The notes beneath the pieces were generated by a model. The model ran no database searches and was not told the DNA's origin. It saw only the letters and a program-made list of their open reading frames with translations. From Acheta domesticus (Eukaryota; Arthropoda; Insecta; Orthoptera; Gryllidae), in NCBI GenBank assembly GCA_031308135.1, contig JAHLJT010000631.1, forward strand, positions 2,767,371-2,831,370: 64,000 bases of DNA, in the 5' to 3' direction. The translations under genes and the position numbers were made by a program. Positions 21,505 to 34,719 of the stretch are shown in pieces; position 1 is the stretch's first letter, and every line of letters begins with the position of its first letter.

Positions 21505-21775
21505 CCTTATTTTAAGTGGCGAGATTAGGTCATCAGGCCTGCTCTTCAGATTGACCGTGCTCACCATCTAGCGGAGAAAGAATATATCACTCGGGAGATG
21601 AAACAGGCGATTTAAATTGAGCTCATAGTATTTTTAGACCTGAGGATCTTTTACGTGCAGTAAATCTACTAACATGAGACAATTGCCTGTACTTCCTGCC
21701 CCGGAAGTTCTTTTTTACCCTTACAAATCCACGGGCATAACACCCTGATACGCTGTTATACCCACAAAGCCAAGG
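21505..21775 (-). mobile_element. SINE family B, copy B2
   Basis: The inverse complement is collinear with 5090-5345: GTAGATTTACTGCA, GTAAAAGATCCTCA, ATCGCCTGTTTC, TTCTTTCTCCGCTAGATGG, and an end at GTCTCGCCAC-like sequence. The tRNA-like head is poorly conserved. Confidence 0.7.
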
Positions 21776-23689
21776 AGTTTTTGATGGGTGTTGCGTGGAG
21801 GCGTTTCGTTTCGATTTATTTATTTATTTTTTATTTATATAATTATTGGAGGTGTCATTCTGGCTGGCGATCGAGCAGGAAGTTGAAAGGTCTCCTTCCG
21901 TTATGCGAAAGTCAATGTGCAGCACTTGACAGCGCGCATGCCACGGGCAATGAGGGCCGGTTAACCGCACCACTGCCGGTCGCTGATGTCACAGCGCACA
22001 GGCGCTGGCGAATTGTGCCGCACGCCCGTCCAAAACACTCTGCAATGCGGAGCTCCCGCGTATGTCACAGTTGTCAGCGGTTTAATACACATTCGAAAGC
22101 ATCGGGCGTTATTCAATAGAAGCACTCCTCACGAAGGAATTGTGCGTTTACAGGAAAATGTATTGTGAATGCATTCAAGTTTCCTATACAGGCCCTAATC
22201 GGAAAATCATGTAGTTGACTACCGGGGATCACCCAGGGAACTCCCGAGTCGGGCACAATATTCCTTCAAGAATAACTTTCCGCCTTTCTTTGCAACCTTT
22301 AATTCAGTGTACTACTTCTGTCAATTTTCTCAACAAATGTAGAGCTGACTTGTTTCCCAAAAGGGCTCAATGAGTAATACCTGACGTCAGGCTGTTCGCG
22401 AGAAAGAATCTGGGTACATTATACAGTGGAGCACTTTCCTGGATTTCGTTGAGAAGAAACCGTCCTCTCGAAGAGGAAGAACGCTCGCGAACAGAGACAA
22501 GCACGCTACGTCTCCAGCATCGCCGCGACAATATCGAAGTCGTAAAAACGGCTATGACGATATTAGGCGCCCAGAAGCTTGAATACCAAGCGGCTGCAGC
22601 GGCGGGAATGAGATTCAGGAAAGATGGAGAGGACGTGCGCCGCGAGACAATCTGGGATTAAGGAAACCGCCGCGAGCGACCTCCGACGCGACGCGACGCG
22701 ACGCGACACGTCGAAAGGGAAGGCGGGAATCCGCGGCGCCAGTGGGAAGCCGGGCGGAAAAAGGCCGGTTGACGTCTGTCTGCGCACTTCATCCCAACGC
22801 ACATCTGGCTCCCGCCACGCTCTGCCCCTCTCGCTTCGTCATTCGCTCACGGAGCGAATGGGCAATGAACGACTGGCGATGACAACACGCTAATGCCCTT
22901 TGAATACAAACAGCGGCTTGAATGGCACTCGACTTATGGAAAGAGAATAACGCACGCGAGGAAGAATGGTCTTTACGTAATGGACACCATTCTGATTAAA
23001 GTTACAAGCGCGACGTATTTTAAACCAATTGAGGTTTAAAAAAATAGAAAATTAAATTCAAAATTATTATTTCAAGGATATTATCACAAAATATTTTCCC
23101 TTCGATTCTGGCATTATCTGATGATGCATTGTGACATAATTTTGAGAAGAAAGTAATGAATGAAAAGAGAATTCGTTGAGTGCAAATTTTATTCACTATA
23201 TATCTTGTAATTAAATTTATTTACTTTTATTTCAAGGGATAGGCTATTTTCTAATAATGTCTACGCTAATTCATTTTATGTCCTACAGACTAAACATTGA
23301 AAGTGCACATAAATATAATTATATTCTCGCGAATGTTATTTGCTATTCAAAAATAAACCAGCTTAACAGTAATGCTAGTAATTAGAATACTAATCGTACA
23401 AACGAATACAGTCTTAAACAGAAATGCATTTCCCTAAGACTGCTTCATTTTTAAAACGCCACGTCAATACTATGTGTAACTACCACGGAATTGCGACAGA
23501 ATAAGTGAGATATACACAACTCAGCCAGTATTATATACTCTTGAAGGTCAACATGTGGTTGGGACTGGACCGACGGATCCTACTCAGGCCAGTCTTGCAA
23601 AACGATTTGACGTAAAGCTTACGCCATAATCAGGAGATGTATCTCTATTTAAGAATAAAGAACAAGTGCATCCAAGGTATCACATATAT
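21776..23689. other. intergenic; (CGACG)n tract
   Basis: A moderately GC-rich interval at 21850-22900 contains a (GACGC)n pentanucleotide run at 22684-22710, like those in the GC-rich islands. The small ORFs (22449-22661, 22624-22893) are low-complexity. The rest, to 23689, is AT-rich and unremarkable. Confidence 0.4.
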
Positions 23690-25095
23690 GACAGGGACAG
23701 AAGTGAGAAATTATGAACCGATTTTTTTACATTCTCGCATACTACATTCGAGTTAGAGGAAGTTATGTAATGCTCCAACGAAAAACGGCAATTTTTCGGC
23801 AGAAAAAATTGTACTGTAGATTACCGATATCAAAAGAGTGGGTAATTCTCGCTTTATATGTAGTAAATCATTTCCTCTAACATGTGTAGCCAGAATTCCT
23901 GGTCCTTGATACGAAAAAATAAGGTTTACGGGAAAACTTTGTCTGTCCGCTCATCCGCCAGTGAACAACGCTAGCAGCTAAATTATAAGTAAGATTTTCC
24001 CCCAAACTGATTTTCCCCAATCGACTGAAGCCGCGGCACCTTCAATTCCAAACTGATGTTTTAATGTTTGGGAGTACTTTATGTGAAACCTCAAGGACAT
24101 GTGCAATTTTTTTCTCAAAAATGGCACCAAACTTTTGGATTCAACTTTCTTCAGATGCCTAAAGGACGCTTGAAATTGGTACAAGTCTCAGTTTTCTTGA
24201 TAAAATTCGAATTTTCGAAATTTCAAATTATTTTTTGGCGTCTAGCTACAGATTTGAAGAAAGGGTTTTTTCTTTTGAATAAAATCTTTCTACATAATTA
24301 GATCTTGAAATGAGGATAAATACATTTTTTCAAAATGTGAATAGTTTTCTATTAATTTTGCCTGAAAAATGTAATTTTAAAAACAATATTTTCTCAAACA
24401 CGACTCCAATTTTTTGTACGGATAGTTATAAATGCACTGAATAATATAACATTAACATTTTGATGTATTCTTTAGATTTTGCAAAAGTTACACATGTAAT
24501 ATTTTTGTATAGCACTAATGTCGTTAACATTTTCATTTCGGGCATTTATATACATTATTGAATTAGTGATACAAGCGCTTCAAATTATTTATACTGCAGT
24601 TTCTCAAAAACTCTAAAGTTTGCAATTAAAAATTAGCTACGAATTTCTCATTCTAGAAGAAAGTTTCTCAAAAAAGGCTCCAATTTTTGGTTTAAACCTT
24701 TCTGTACGGATAGATACAGGAAAACTAAATATATGGACATTTACGCATTTGAATGTAACCTTATGTTTCAAAAACTTCATATTATTAAAAGTATCTCTCA
24801 GGTAGTTAATAATATCATTAAGGACCTTCTCTTTATATTACTGCATTTGTGAACACAATTTCTTAAATAATTTCTTATGAAGTTACTCGAAAACTCAAAC
24901 TTTTTCTGTGAAATGAGTTCAAAATTGCGCATTTTTAGAAACGCTCAAACGATTATTCCTCAAGAATGGCTTCAAATTTTTAAATGAAAATTTGCTGATA
25001 GACCATGTTTTACTTTTCTGTAATAATCTTAAAGACATAGGGCCTATTTCAATTCTTTTATTAGAGGATCGAAAAAATGAAAAAAATGTGAACAA
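23690..25095. repeat. dispersed repeat G, copy 1
   Basis: From about 23750 to 24250 it aligns with 55790-56300 in the same orientation. Landmarks are TGTCTGTCCG/TGTCTGTCAG followed by GTGAACAA, TGATTTTCCC-CAAT, GGGAGTACTTTA/GGGGTACTTTA, and TCAAAAATGGC-CC. The TTCTCAAA...CTCCAATTTTT motif recurs at about 24110, 24390, 24660 and 24955, suggesting an old 270-290-bp periodicity. No coding frame or superfamily is visible. Confidence 0.65.
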
Positions 25096-26314
25096 ATGTT
25101 TTGGCATCGGTGGGTAAGTGCTGGAAAGAGGGTCGGCAATAATATCGAAAAGCTAATCTAAAAGACTAAAGCGATTAGAAAACTGTGCGAAGAAGTCTGC
25201 GTCATTCTGTAGCACGAGTTTACTGATTGAACAGTTGTAGTTTAGAAAAAGTCCATTCTGATAAGTGACAACTCTCGCTGTTCTTCGAAAAGGAAAAAAA
25301 AACCTGGGAGAGTAAGTTAATAATGCATTTTTTTCTGTTCAGCATACAAAAAATTTCTGTTCAATCGAAATCTACACATAGTAAAATTATATGAACAGTA
25401 CATCGAGAAAATGTATTCAATTTTTTTTATTTCGCAGGAAAGGCTATTTTGGGGAAGAAATATTGCAACAAATTTGTTGATCATAGAATGAGGAGCTTCC
25501 AAATAGGAATTGATGTGAAAACTTAAGTGTTGAAAGTGGGAAGGAAAAATCCTTATTGTTGGATGATTTAGTTTCAATAAGTGCTAGTCTCGATTTGTTA
25601 AAAATTAGATTAATGCGAGAAACTATCTATTTGCTCGTTTTCCCGCCAGCAATATATTTCTGTAATTCCCCTTTGTTTGAAAAATGCTGATCAGATGAAA
25701 AGTGTGGTTGTTACAAACATTTTTCTATATATGTCCAGTATTAGTCGCACGCAAATAATACAAAGTGTAAACAATTCGTCTAAGCGTAAGTATGAGTATT
25801 TGTTTTTAAATAGAGCTTCCAATGATGCACAGTAATTAATTACATAAGTCATAAAGTGTGCTTTTTCGAGCATAAATACGAAATTAAGGTTATTCAATAA
25901 TATATAATTGTAGAAATAATAGAAATAGCAATCATAATAGAAAAATAATAATAATAATATATAATAATTATAATAATAGAATTAATGAAACTATAAAAGT
26001 CTTGCGTACTAAAATTTAGTATTTGACAGCGATTTATAATGAAAATGTATAATTTGAAAGTATTCCTGCGTGACGAGAAATTATTATTGAAGATCTAATG
26101 GGGGATTTTACGGCGAGCACATTGCGCACGCGAGCAGCCTCGCGGGCGGGTGAGCGCTGGAGGCCTCGCATCGCGATGCAAAGATCACAGGGCAGAGGGC
26201 GTGTCCGCGTATCTGAAAAACTGAATATTCATCGCTGTCAACACGCTCGCACGGATGAAGTACACCGTCATGACGGGGTGGCGCGTGAACACGTCAGCTC
26301 CGAAACCCCTCTCC
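25096..26314. other. AT-rich intergenic with (ATA)n
   Basis: Contains an ATA/TAA microsatellite at about 25942-25985 and no recognisable gene. The last 200 bp are GC-richer. Confidence 0.4.
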
Positions 26315-26756
26315 CAGGGTTCCCCAACCCCGTGCCCGCGGGCACAATGGTGCCCGCAAACCGTTTTACATGTGCCCGCTGCTCATAAAAGCCGCCGCGG
26401 CGCTGTGCGATTGTACAGGTTTTCACTTTTTTTGAGAAGTATTTGATTTTTGGTTAAACGTTTATTTTGGCAGCAAAGACCCTTGTTCCTTTATGTAACA
26501 TGTGTGAAGTAAGATATTCACCAACGATCGTCGCGTCATCAATGTTAATAAATATTGCCAATTGATTTTACGTAAATATATAAGTAACGATTTTCATGTT
26601 TAAATTGTATATTTTTAATTAAACATTGGTTTTGCACATTTTGTGTATTATTGCCAATGTCCAACTATAAATATACTTCGAAAAAATTAATGGTGCCCGC
26701 CGCCTCATTGGCATTATAGTATGTGCTCTTAAGTGCAAAAAGGTTGGGGACCGCTG
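26315..26756. mobile_element. hAT-type MITE, CAG..GTTCCCCAACC ends
   Basis: The left end is CAGGGTTCCCCAACCCCGTG and the right end is the inverse of CAGCGGTCCCCAACCTTTTT, a terminal signature typical of hAT elements. Flanking octamers CCCTCTCC and CCCTAGCT are similar but not identical, so the insertion is old. There is no transposase frame in its 442 bp. Confidence 0.75.
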
Positions 26757-27674
26757 CCCTAGCTTCTCCCATTCCTCACCTTTAGCACGGATACTTGAAT
26801 TCAAGCGTTTGCTGTCAACAGAAGATCATTTTCATCATCAAATCGTCAATGTTTAGGGGATTTTTCTCAGCTTCCCGAAGCTTGATCGTTCAAAGAAGGG
26901 ATATAACGTCCTAAAATCTGGCCCAAACATATTTTATATCGTGCCGCGTGTGGTCGCTAGATTATCTTTCTTGTAAAATCTTCCCAACTGCAACGAGCTG
27001 GTTTTAATAGAAAATGTCTCAGTTATGAGTCAAAGATAGCAACAAGCGTTATTGGCATTCATTACAAAAATTCGCTTCCGTGAAATAGACACTAACTGGT
27101 GAGACATTTGATTTAATAGTTGTGCCAACGAAGCAACAAAGTCCCCTAGTCCTCTCGCATACTGCAGTTGACGAAAACGTGCGCAAATAGCACGAGTTGT
27201 GGCGTGTAGGCAGGACGTTTTTTATCATAAAACGAAGCTGTTTTTGGTCCAGTTTTGTATCTTCAGTTTAGCGAGGTGATAATAACCTCTCATAAAACTG
27301 GTTACTAATAAACACTTTTTTAAAGTGTTTTTACACAGTTAATATTTTAGATTGTTACAAGAACTTCAGAACACAGTTTTAGGAAATAGTAAATCAAAAC
27401 AAACATACAATTTTACACCTTGTACGTAATTTATTCCTATTATCACTTATATAACCAGACGGTTCAAAAAATCTAAACCACCAATTACTTATTTCTTTAA
27501 TTTATCTCTTAACATGTTAAATCGGTTATAGCACGTGCAGAAAATAACCGAAACAAGTATTAAATCAAAAGACAAAAAAATAACCAAAAAGAAACAAACA
27601 AAAACACTTCACTCATCTCAACTCATAACTCATACTCAGGCAATTTCAACTCATACGTGTTTTTTTTTTCATCC
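26757..27674. other. AT-rich intergenic
   Basis: Nothing recognised. Confidence 0.4.
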
Positions 27675-27682
27675 CTTACAGC

Positions 27683-27858
27683 CAGAGGCGTACCCAGGTA
27701 TTTATGCGCCCATGGCAAGCATAGAATTTGCGTCCCTGTGGGAATGCTTGAAATTAAGGTTGTTGTTATTTGTTTTAATGAGTATACTGTAAATAGCGCC
27801 CCTTGTGAGTGGCGCCCATGGCAGGTGCCATGCCTGCCATACCGTAGATACGCTTCTG
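27683..27858. mobile_element. hAT MITE with exact 8-bp target duplication
   Basis: The ends are CAGAGGCGTACCCAGGTAT and the inverse of CAGAAGCGTATCTACGGTAT. The flanking octamer CTTACAGC is repeated exactly at 27675-27682 and 27859-27866. CGCCCATGGCA is an internal inverted pair. The 176-bp element is non-coding and sits at the edge of the next GC-rich island. Confidence 0.9.
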
Positions 27859-27884
27859 CTTACAGCGATCCGCATAGCCGCTGC

Positions 27885-27901
27885 TTATTCCGCGTGCGGC
27901 A

Positions 27902-27933
<32 letters not shown>

Positions 27934-28345
27934 CGCGAGCGCGGTGCGGGGCAGCGGCGCAAGGCCAGGCGGAGGCTGCGGACGGCGGCGGGAAACCCCG
28001 CGCGGCGGCGGCGGCGGCGGAGCGCGCGCGCGGGGCACGCCCACGGCGGTGGCGCCGCATGAATGAGAGAGCCCGTTCATTAACGCGCGCGGGCCACGTC
28101 GCTCGCTTCGCCTCGCCTCGCCCGACGACGTCGTCGCCGTCGCGGCGCTCCGTGCCCCGCCCCGCCCCGTTGGGCGTCGCGACGTCTCGTGCGTCATGCG
28201 CCGCGCCGCGCCGCGCCGCGCCGCGCCGCGTCGGCCGTCGGGGGCGCGGGGGCGCCGCCGCCGTGCGGTCCACGCCAAATGGCCAGCCCGCGTCGCGTCG
28301 CGTCGCGTCGGTGGCGCTCGGCGCTCAAAGCCAAGGGAGATGACG
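27885..28345. other. CpG-rich island
   Basis: Holds (GGC)n at 27900-27932, (CGCCG)n at 28198-28229 and (CGTCG)n at 28288-28311, with intervening CpG-dense sequence. Translations are Arg/Ala/Pro-rich in every frame. It may be a promoter or non-coding first exon. Confidence 0.55.
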
Positions 28346-28764
28346 AGGGCTTGCGTCGGAACCGAAAGGTCAGGTTCAATATTTTGGGCGACGGCGTAGT
28401 GGTCGGAGAGTTCGCTTTCCACCGCTCGCCCTTTAAATCTCGGCCGAGCCATCGGCAGGCTGAGAAGATTCTCCCGTTGCCCTGCCTCTCCATCCACCAG
28501 TGCGCTATAATCATTTCAATCATATTATCATTACCCATCCACAAAGAAACAGGTGTACTAAATTTGGCTGAAAACATACAAGGCGTTAGGTAATAAAGAA
28601 CATGTTTCACTCTTTCTATGGGAATAAACGCAAATAAATGTTTCCTCAATTTTCGGACTCATTGCAATATTTTTATTGTCTTTAGAAAGCCCACGAAAAT
28701 TTCTGTTTTGGTTCCTCTGCCTTTAGCAATTTTTAATCTTATTATATAATTTCGATTGAACGTT
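28346..28764. other. intergenic
   Basis: Nothing recognised. ORFs that cross it start in the GC-rich island. Confidence 0.4.
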
Positions 28765-29218
28765 TCGTTGGTTAGTGTTTCCGGACGTGTCAACTACTAA
28801 GTTCATTAGTCCCATAAGTGTAGTGCATATTTTCCCTCCTGAATATGCACACTCTTCCTCACCCCACTGAATGGTGAGATCCGGCGACGACCTACCCGTC
28901 GGGTAGCGGGGTTTTCCCCAACCAGCCATGTTGAGGTGGGTCAAGGAAGAGGGGGAAAGATCGCACGTGATCCGCGGTACTTTTGTTAAGGTTCTGCTCC
29001 GGCATTCGCCTGGTGTTGATCGGATAAACCACGGAAAACTATCGACTAGAGCAGCCGGCCGCTAGAATTCTCCTCCAGACAGCGATTGGATTCTACCTAG
29101 CCATCTCGCTAGTGTCGAAAATCCTTCCGCCGTCGGGACTCGACGGTGGATCTTCCGGTCAGAGGCACCGCAGTGACATCACTTGATGCCCTGAGCCACC
29201 TCTCTCAGTTCTCATTTC
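28765..29218 (-). mobile_element. SINE family A, copy A5, with tRNA-like head
   Basis: The minus-strand head at 29218-29130 has an A-box region GAGGTGGCTCAGGGCATC and a B-box GTCGAGTCCCGACGG. The body follows the A4 order through GAATTCTCCTCCAGACAGCG, CGGCATTCGCCTGGTGTTGA and TCCCATAAGTGTAGTGCAT. An internal part of the GGGGCACCGCCCC region is missing. Confidence 0.8.
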
Positions 29219-29536
29219 GAAATTTGCAGATTAATGAAATAAATTTGTTCCAGAGTTGTGACATTTTAAGGAAACTGACCTTCGTTATTAAATGATGGGC
29301 ACATAAATCGCGAAAATCTCTACGTATCCCCATTAAGAATTCATCGGTAAAAATGTGGCTTCAATACTAAAAGTAGAGAGAAAATAAATATTGATAATTT
29401 GCATGTCCACACGTAATGTAGGCATTCGACGAAGTGTGGCATATAGGGTTACCGTACGAGCCGAAGAAACACCTTGTAATGTCTAATTAAAATACATGAT
29501 AGCCAAGTAACATATTTTTGCAAACTGAGTAAAAAT
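29219..29536. other. intergenic, nothing recognised
   Basis: AT-rich; no feature seen. Confidence 0.4.
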
Positions 29537-29650
29537 AACGAACTATCACCCTTTTACCCTATTCTGTCTGGCGCCCCCCAAGGAAGTCTACTGGATCCAG
29601 TATTATATGAATTATACACTTCTGTCATACCTACAACCAAGAAACAGTAG
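29537..29650 (+). pseudogene. jockey-like reverse transcriptase fragment
   Basis: One frame reads SPFYPILSGAPQGSLLDPVL and then YELYTSVIPT before a stop. This matches the jockey-type RT stretch around the PQGS motif and the Y-LYT-D-PT segment. Only about 38 residues survive, and the YADD region is not found downstream, so this is a small relic of a non-LTR element. Confidence 0.65.
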
Positions 29651-30649
29651 AGGAGGGCAAAGGGTTTCAGACTTCACTATTAGGGTCGGCGTGTCACCAC
29701 AATAAACATAAAGATGTTAGATGACATTGGGTTACACAGAACAAATCGTACATGAGGAGTTCTCTGCAAATTGATTCCTCTAAATTTACACGCGTTTTAT
29801 TTTATGCAATATTCCTCAGACCCTTGCCCACGTCACGCCGAATTGCATTTCTCTCCCTTGGACTCATCTCTTCAGAGGCCCTAATGACACTTCCTCGCTC
29901 TAAGGAGCATTGTCGGCAAGAACTGACGCTATTCCCTGTCGTAAGAGCGCCTCTTCCATCTGTTTTAAGTGCTTCCTCAAAGGTCCCCTACAGATGAACC
30001 TGTTCATGGACACATCATCAAGGCGGGTAACGAGCTCGCGGTGACAGGTTAGTAATCACAACCATCAAAAAACGCGAGGGAAGGCGCTAATTATCGGATC
30101 TCAGGAAGACGGCAATCTGAGCGAGTTGAAAGGAAGTGCGAAATCAAACCACATAATCACTTCAAAAAACTTTGCCCGAGGATCAGAGGAACGACTCTTT
30201 TCGGACCTTTCAGCTCCCCAGACGATTTATGCGTGCCTACTGCAGATATTCATAGTTCGTAATATTTGCCAGCGTACCTAGAAATAGAACAGCGACCGGG
30301 AAAATTGTTTAAGGGACGTCATGAAAGATTCAATTGAAAAACATAAATAGCTGATTTTTAATTACTGGTCATGAATATTCAGCCGAAGGCGAGCTCGTTA
30401 TCATTTATACGTTTCCGTATTTTGAGTCGTATTATAATACTAAGAAAAACTCGTAAATTACTCATCACATTTCTCAGCACAGTTTACATGAATCTGCCAA
30501 AAATTGATGATTAAAACATAAGCACGAGATAAAATTTATTATCTAACAACTGTTCCAACACACAAATAAAGCAAGCGCCCGATATGCATTAGATAACACG
30601 GCTCGTTTTGTTGTCAAAACACTGCGACTTAGAAGAAACACGACGATAA
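29651..30649. other. intergenic, nothing recognised
   Basis: No gene seen. The ORF at 29752-29997 has no family resemblance. Confidence 0.4.
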
Positions 30650-30905
30650 CCGCGGCGCGACAGTTGATAAGCGGGGCGCCTTACATCACCGCGCGGCCGC
30701 GTGGGCAGCGGGGGGGGGGAGGGGGGAGCGGTAGCTCGCCAGGTGGGCGACGTCGCCCGCCTGCTGCGCCGCCCGCACCGCCCCCGCCCCCGCCCCCGCC
30801 ACTAAGCCGCGCTTAATCTCCTCGTTACGCAGCCAATCCCTTGTTTTTGCCCAACGGGGGGCGCCCGCGCAGATGAGATACGGGAAGGAACGGGATTAAG
30901 TGATG
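30650..30905. other. CpG-rich island with GC boxes
   Basis: Contains a G-run (30711-30730), several CCGCCCCC-type boxes at 30776-30800 and CpG-dense flanks. It may be a promoter; no exon is recognised. Confidence 0.45.
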
Positions 30906-30954
30906 GAAAGTTGGCAGGCCACGCGCCTCCACACTGGGGATGGCCCCCCCCAAA

Positions 30955-31085
30955 AAAGAAAGATGTTTTTAAATCATCGATATTTTCGAGCAGAAACATC
31001 TTAATTATAACATCGATGTTTTGCTTTCGATGTTTTCTTCAGGTCGATAAATTTGGTCAGAAACATCGATGTTTTCGAAAAGAAA
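30955..31085. repeat. CATCGATG-rich fragment, family F
   Basis: The words ACATCGATGTTTT and ATCGATATTTTCG recur four to five times in 130 bp, as in the subterminal arrays of the elements at 7345 and 48442. It is probably one end of a related hAT-like element. Confidence 0.5.
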
Positions 31086-32979
31086 ATCTCATGATATAAA
31101 TCAAATTTCCAGTATCTTCTTTTTTAAATAAAAAAAGGTGGATTGCTCGCAATCAACAGTCATACACAACTGTCACTGTTGTCGATCCCTAGACGGCACG
31201 AAACCGTTTGCTATTCGGAACCTTTCTCCGGTGTTGTTAGCTTTTTTTATTATTTTTCACGTGGTAATATTGTTAAACTGCATTTTGACCTTCACTACAT
31301 TGAACATCGATTAGAAAATTATGAAGACAGACATTTTCCCATTTCACCCCGGAGACTATTTACAAGGAGCCGAGTTATTTTATTTCAAGAAAGAACACAA
31401 AGTACAACGTTCAAGATAGAAAACGTTTTTGGAAATATGGTGTAAATAATATGTTTAATTAAAAGTATTTAGTAATCAAATACAATTTCACGGTATTTTG
31501 AAACGCTAAAAAAAGTTTCTTTAATTAGTGTTTAATAAAATCACTTGTTAAATTCATGAAATAAAAAAAGAAACATGAATTTCAGTAGGATCTATTTTCA
31601 TGTTAGCAACATTTGATTCATTTCATAGAGTCCTACCTTATAACTAACGACTATAATTAAGTATTTAAGGTACAAATTTATTGAAAATTCTGTGAAATAT
31701 CAGACTACTGTACCGCGAATTATAAAATTGCGTTAACGATTTTTTCCATTCTGATAGCTTTTTTTCAATTCTTTACTAATTTTTCCCCATCAGTCCCATC
31801 ATCAGGTCCATTATTTGCGGGGCCCCGCGCATTCGCCTGGTTTGCCCTTGCCTAGTGCAGGTACCGCCTGTGGCCCGCCTGTATAAAGGCAGGAAACCCA
31901 AGGTTACTTCGGAATTGAAGAAAATGAAAGTAACATCAATACACACTCCAGCAAGTTCGTTTGAAGGTCTTCCGAATTTCTATAAATTTCACTGAAAACA
32001 TGCATGCAACTCCAAAGGTGCGCAGCCTAAAACAAGAGTAGGAACCAACTACATTTCTGGGCCCCCTTTTGCTTTAAACTTATTTTATTTACATCTAATT
32101 TATTTTACTAATAATAAATAAACATACGAGGAAATTGATATAATTCGAATGATACAATTCATAGGAAATAAAATGACCAATGACCAGATAGCTTGCAGTT
32201 ACTTCCCCAAATATTGAATAATAATTTTCCAAATGGCCATGTTGGAAAGGGGAAAATCAGGGATTGAACATATTTCAGGAAATAAAATATTGTTTTACGT
32301 ATGGTTACAGCCCCATTCCAAATCTTCAGAGGGGACACGACCCTCCTGAAATTTTCTTGCGCGCATGCCGACGTATAACTCGTGAGTTTGTATTGGTTTT
32401 ATCAATTTGGTACCGTACTCGAAGATACAATTCTCTGTGATGGGGAAGATGTAGAATCGTGCACCCACAGTAGCCATTCCTCAGTGATACTTAATGTGCT
32501 TCTTCCACGAACATTTCTCCAATCCTGTTACAGACGCTCTTCGACGACGGGCACGTGGCACGTGATGAGATTCGAGACAATACTGGACTACTCACCCACT
32601 TGGTCAATCAAATTCTTTGATTAAAAGCATAGATGTGTCAAATGACGAATTAATCAGATATTCTTGCATGGGTATTACATCACCAAACTTTCTTTCGCCG
32701 ACAGAACGCCTCGGCACCTAATTTATTGAAATATGCCAATTTCTTCTAGACAATGAAACTAAAATTATTATTAAAAAATTATTAACAGTATGAAATAATC
32801 TATTATCAAAACTCCCTCATATATTGCGATTTGATGGTTGATGACATATCAAATAACATGTTTTCTCTTTCTCCGTTAATTTTTTTTTCTTTTGCAGAAA
32901 ATGAATTAAATTCCAGAAGGAAATTAATGTATACAGTGTGAACATAACAATTTAGCACGAATATAAAATTACAAGAAAT
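31086..32979. other. intergenic, nothing recognised
   Basis: AT-rich DNA. The ORF at 31143-31445 is open for 100 codons without a domain that I know. Confidence 0.4.
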
Positions 32980-32983
32980 CTAC

Positions 32984-34511
32984 TGTAACCGCTCATCGTC
33001 GGTTACATTCAAAACCAACGAGAGAATAGAAGCGAAAAGCCCGACACCATACCACCGACAAGTAGTTTCTCTTGCGGCGAAGAGATGGCGACAGCCAGAA
33101 AAATTATTTCGGAACGCACTCAGACGTCAACCAATCAGAAACTTTTGTGAATGGACGGACGCGGCATGAACTTGTGTCGAAAGAATTTTTTTTCTCGCTC
33201 GAGTCGCCGAGGTGAGCGGTCGACCATTGGTGCACTGCGCAGACGACGAGGGACACGTGGAGAAGTGCGACATATGAGAGAGCTTTAATAAGAGTTTTTA
33301 TTATTTTCCGGCATTTCATTCGTGAAATCCACTTATAGAATCTTGAGAATTCTAAAAATTCTGATTGACACCACAACTAGCTTGAATTTTTGCTATCACA
33401 AAGTCATAATTGGAAGTTCCGAACTCGCATTCTGATGCGACCATCGCCTTTGAGTGAGCAGTGGTAAAGCGTCGCTGAGCAAGGAGAGACGGCGCTCGGA
33501 GGCATTCCAATTTCGACGCGACGGACAGCACACGGAGTGTTGCAGGAATCCAACGACCCTGGAGGCGTGAACACCGTTCGGCAGCCGACTACGCAGCGCG
33601 GAACGTTCTTCGGGAGTTCGCCGGCCGTGAGTCAAACAAAACTGAAAGAACATTCACTAAATTTCAATCTGGAAGACCGCGGAACAGTAGTCTTGCTAGC
33701 TAGTCAAGTCATTTCTTTTTTGTATAGTCGTAATTAGAATCAGATCAGGATATTCCTTGTGGTTAATGTAAAATTGTTCTTGTATATAATTATTTGACTG
33801 GATTCATATGTAATTGATTCAAGGGTGTTAAAACCATTTAACAAAAGTTATTTGTGTGAAATTCTGAACGGGAGGAACAGCCGTCCAATTATTTCTTTCA
33901 CAATATTATTTGAAGGACAGGCCAAAGGCGTTGTTAAACGCAATTTTATACTGAAAGGCTACGTAGAAGCCAAATCTCAACTGTGAACATTAAGTGTAAT
34001 ATTGTTAATGGTTACAAGGTGTTAGAGAACTTGGAGCATTGTGTGTACGTATTTTTTTTCCAGGACAATTACTTGAACTGTATTTTATGTGTTTCATCAG
34101 TGATTTTTTTGTGTGAAGTGTATATATGTATTTGTAGGTTGTTACTCGTAAATAGGGATCGAAGTTAAGATCGTGTAAGAAAAACTGCAGTTTAGGTAGG
34201 GAAATTAGCTATCATAATTTAATATAAAAAACTGAAAACATAGGAGAATTTGTAAATTCAGTTGTACAAGAATTTCACTCGTCAGAATATATGTTAACTG
34301 TTATTTCAAACTACTAAATTGTGTTTGCCTGTTAATTAGTAATTAGTTTGACAAAGACGAACCCACCACCGACAGGGAATTTTATCCTTTAATTGAGATA
34401 TTCGCAGGTTTGCGTGACGGTGCAGCCACACGTCACGAAATAAGTGAATTAAAGATTTACTTTCGTAATTCGGCGTACTACCAGTCAGCGGGTAGGTACG
34501 TGACGGTTACA
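32984..34511. mobile_element. solo LTR, 1528 bp, 4-bp target duplication
   Basis: The segment starts TGTAACCG and ends CGGTTACA, the TG...CA form of an LTR. CTAC flanks both sides (32980-32983 and 34512-34515). No gag or pol sequence lies in or beside it and no second LTR is present, so it is best read as a solo LTR left by recombination. The terminal dinucleotides, length and 4-bp duplication fit a Ty3/gypsy- or BEL-like family. ORFs inside are spurious. Confidence 0.7.
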
Positions 34512-34719
34512 CTACTGCAGTAGTAATTGATATATTTTGAAGTTAATCAGTTACAGTGGCATATGCCGTTAATTTCTGAAACTGAAAATGTGTTTGAAAT
34601 TTTTAATAACCCAACGAGCTTGATGTAACCTAAATTAAGCTACTTTTCCCACTTAAATGCCGACGACGTTTTATGTTTTTAAAACTGCATTAGCCACAAT
34701 ATATGTTCACGAGACGTAT

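Noticed and set aside
27657..28649. ORFs up to 240 codons on both strands
   Set aside because: They cross a hAT MITE and a GC-rich island and contain Gly/Arg/Ala runs only.
33396..33737. ORFs inside the LTR
   Set aside because: They lie within the solo LTR and resemble no known protein.
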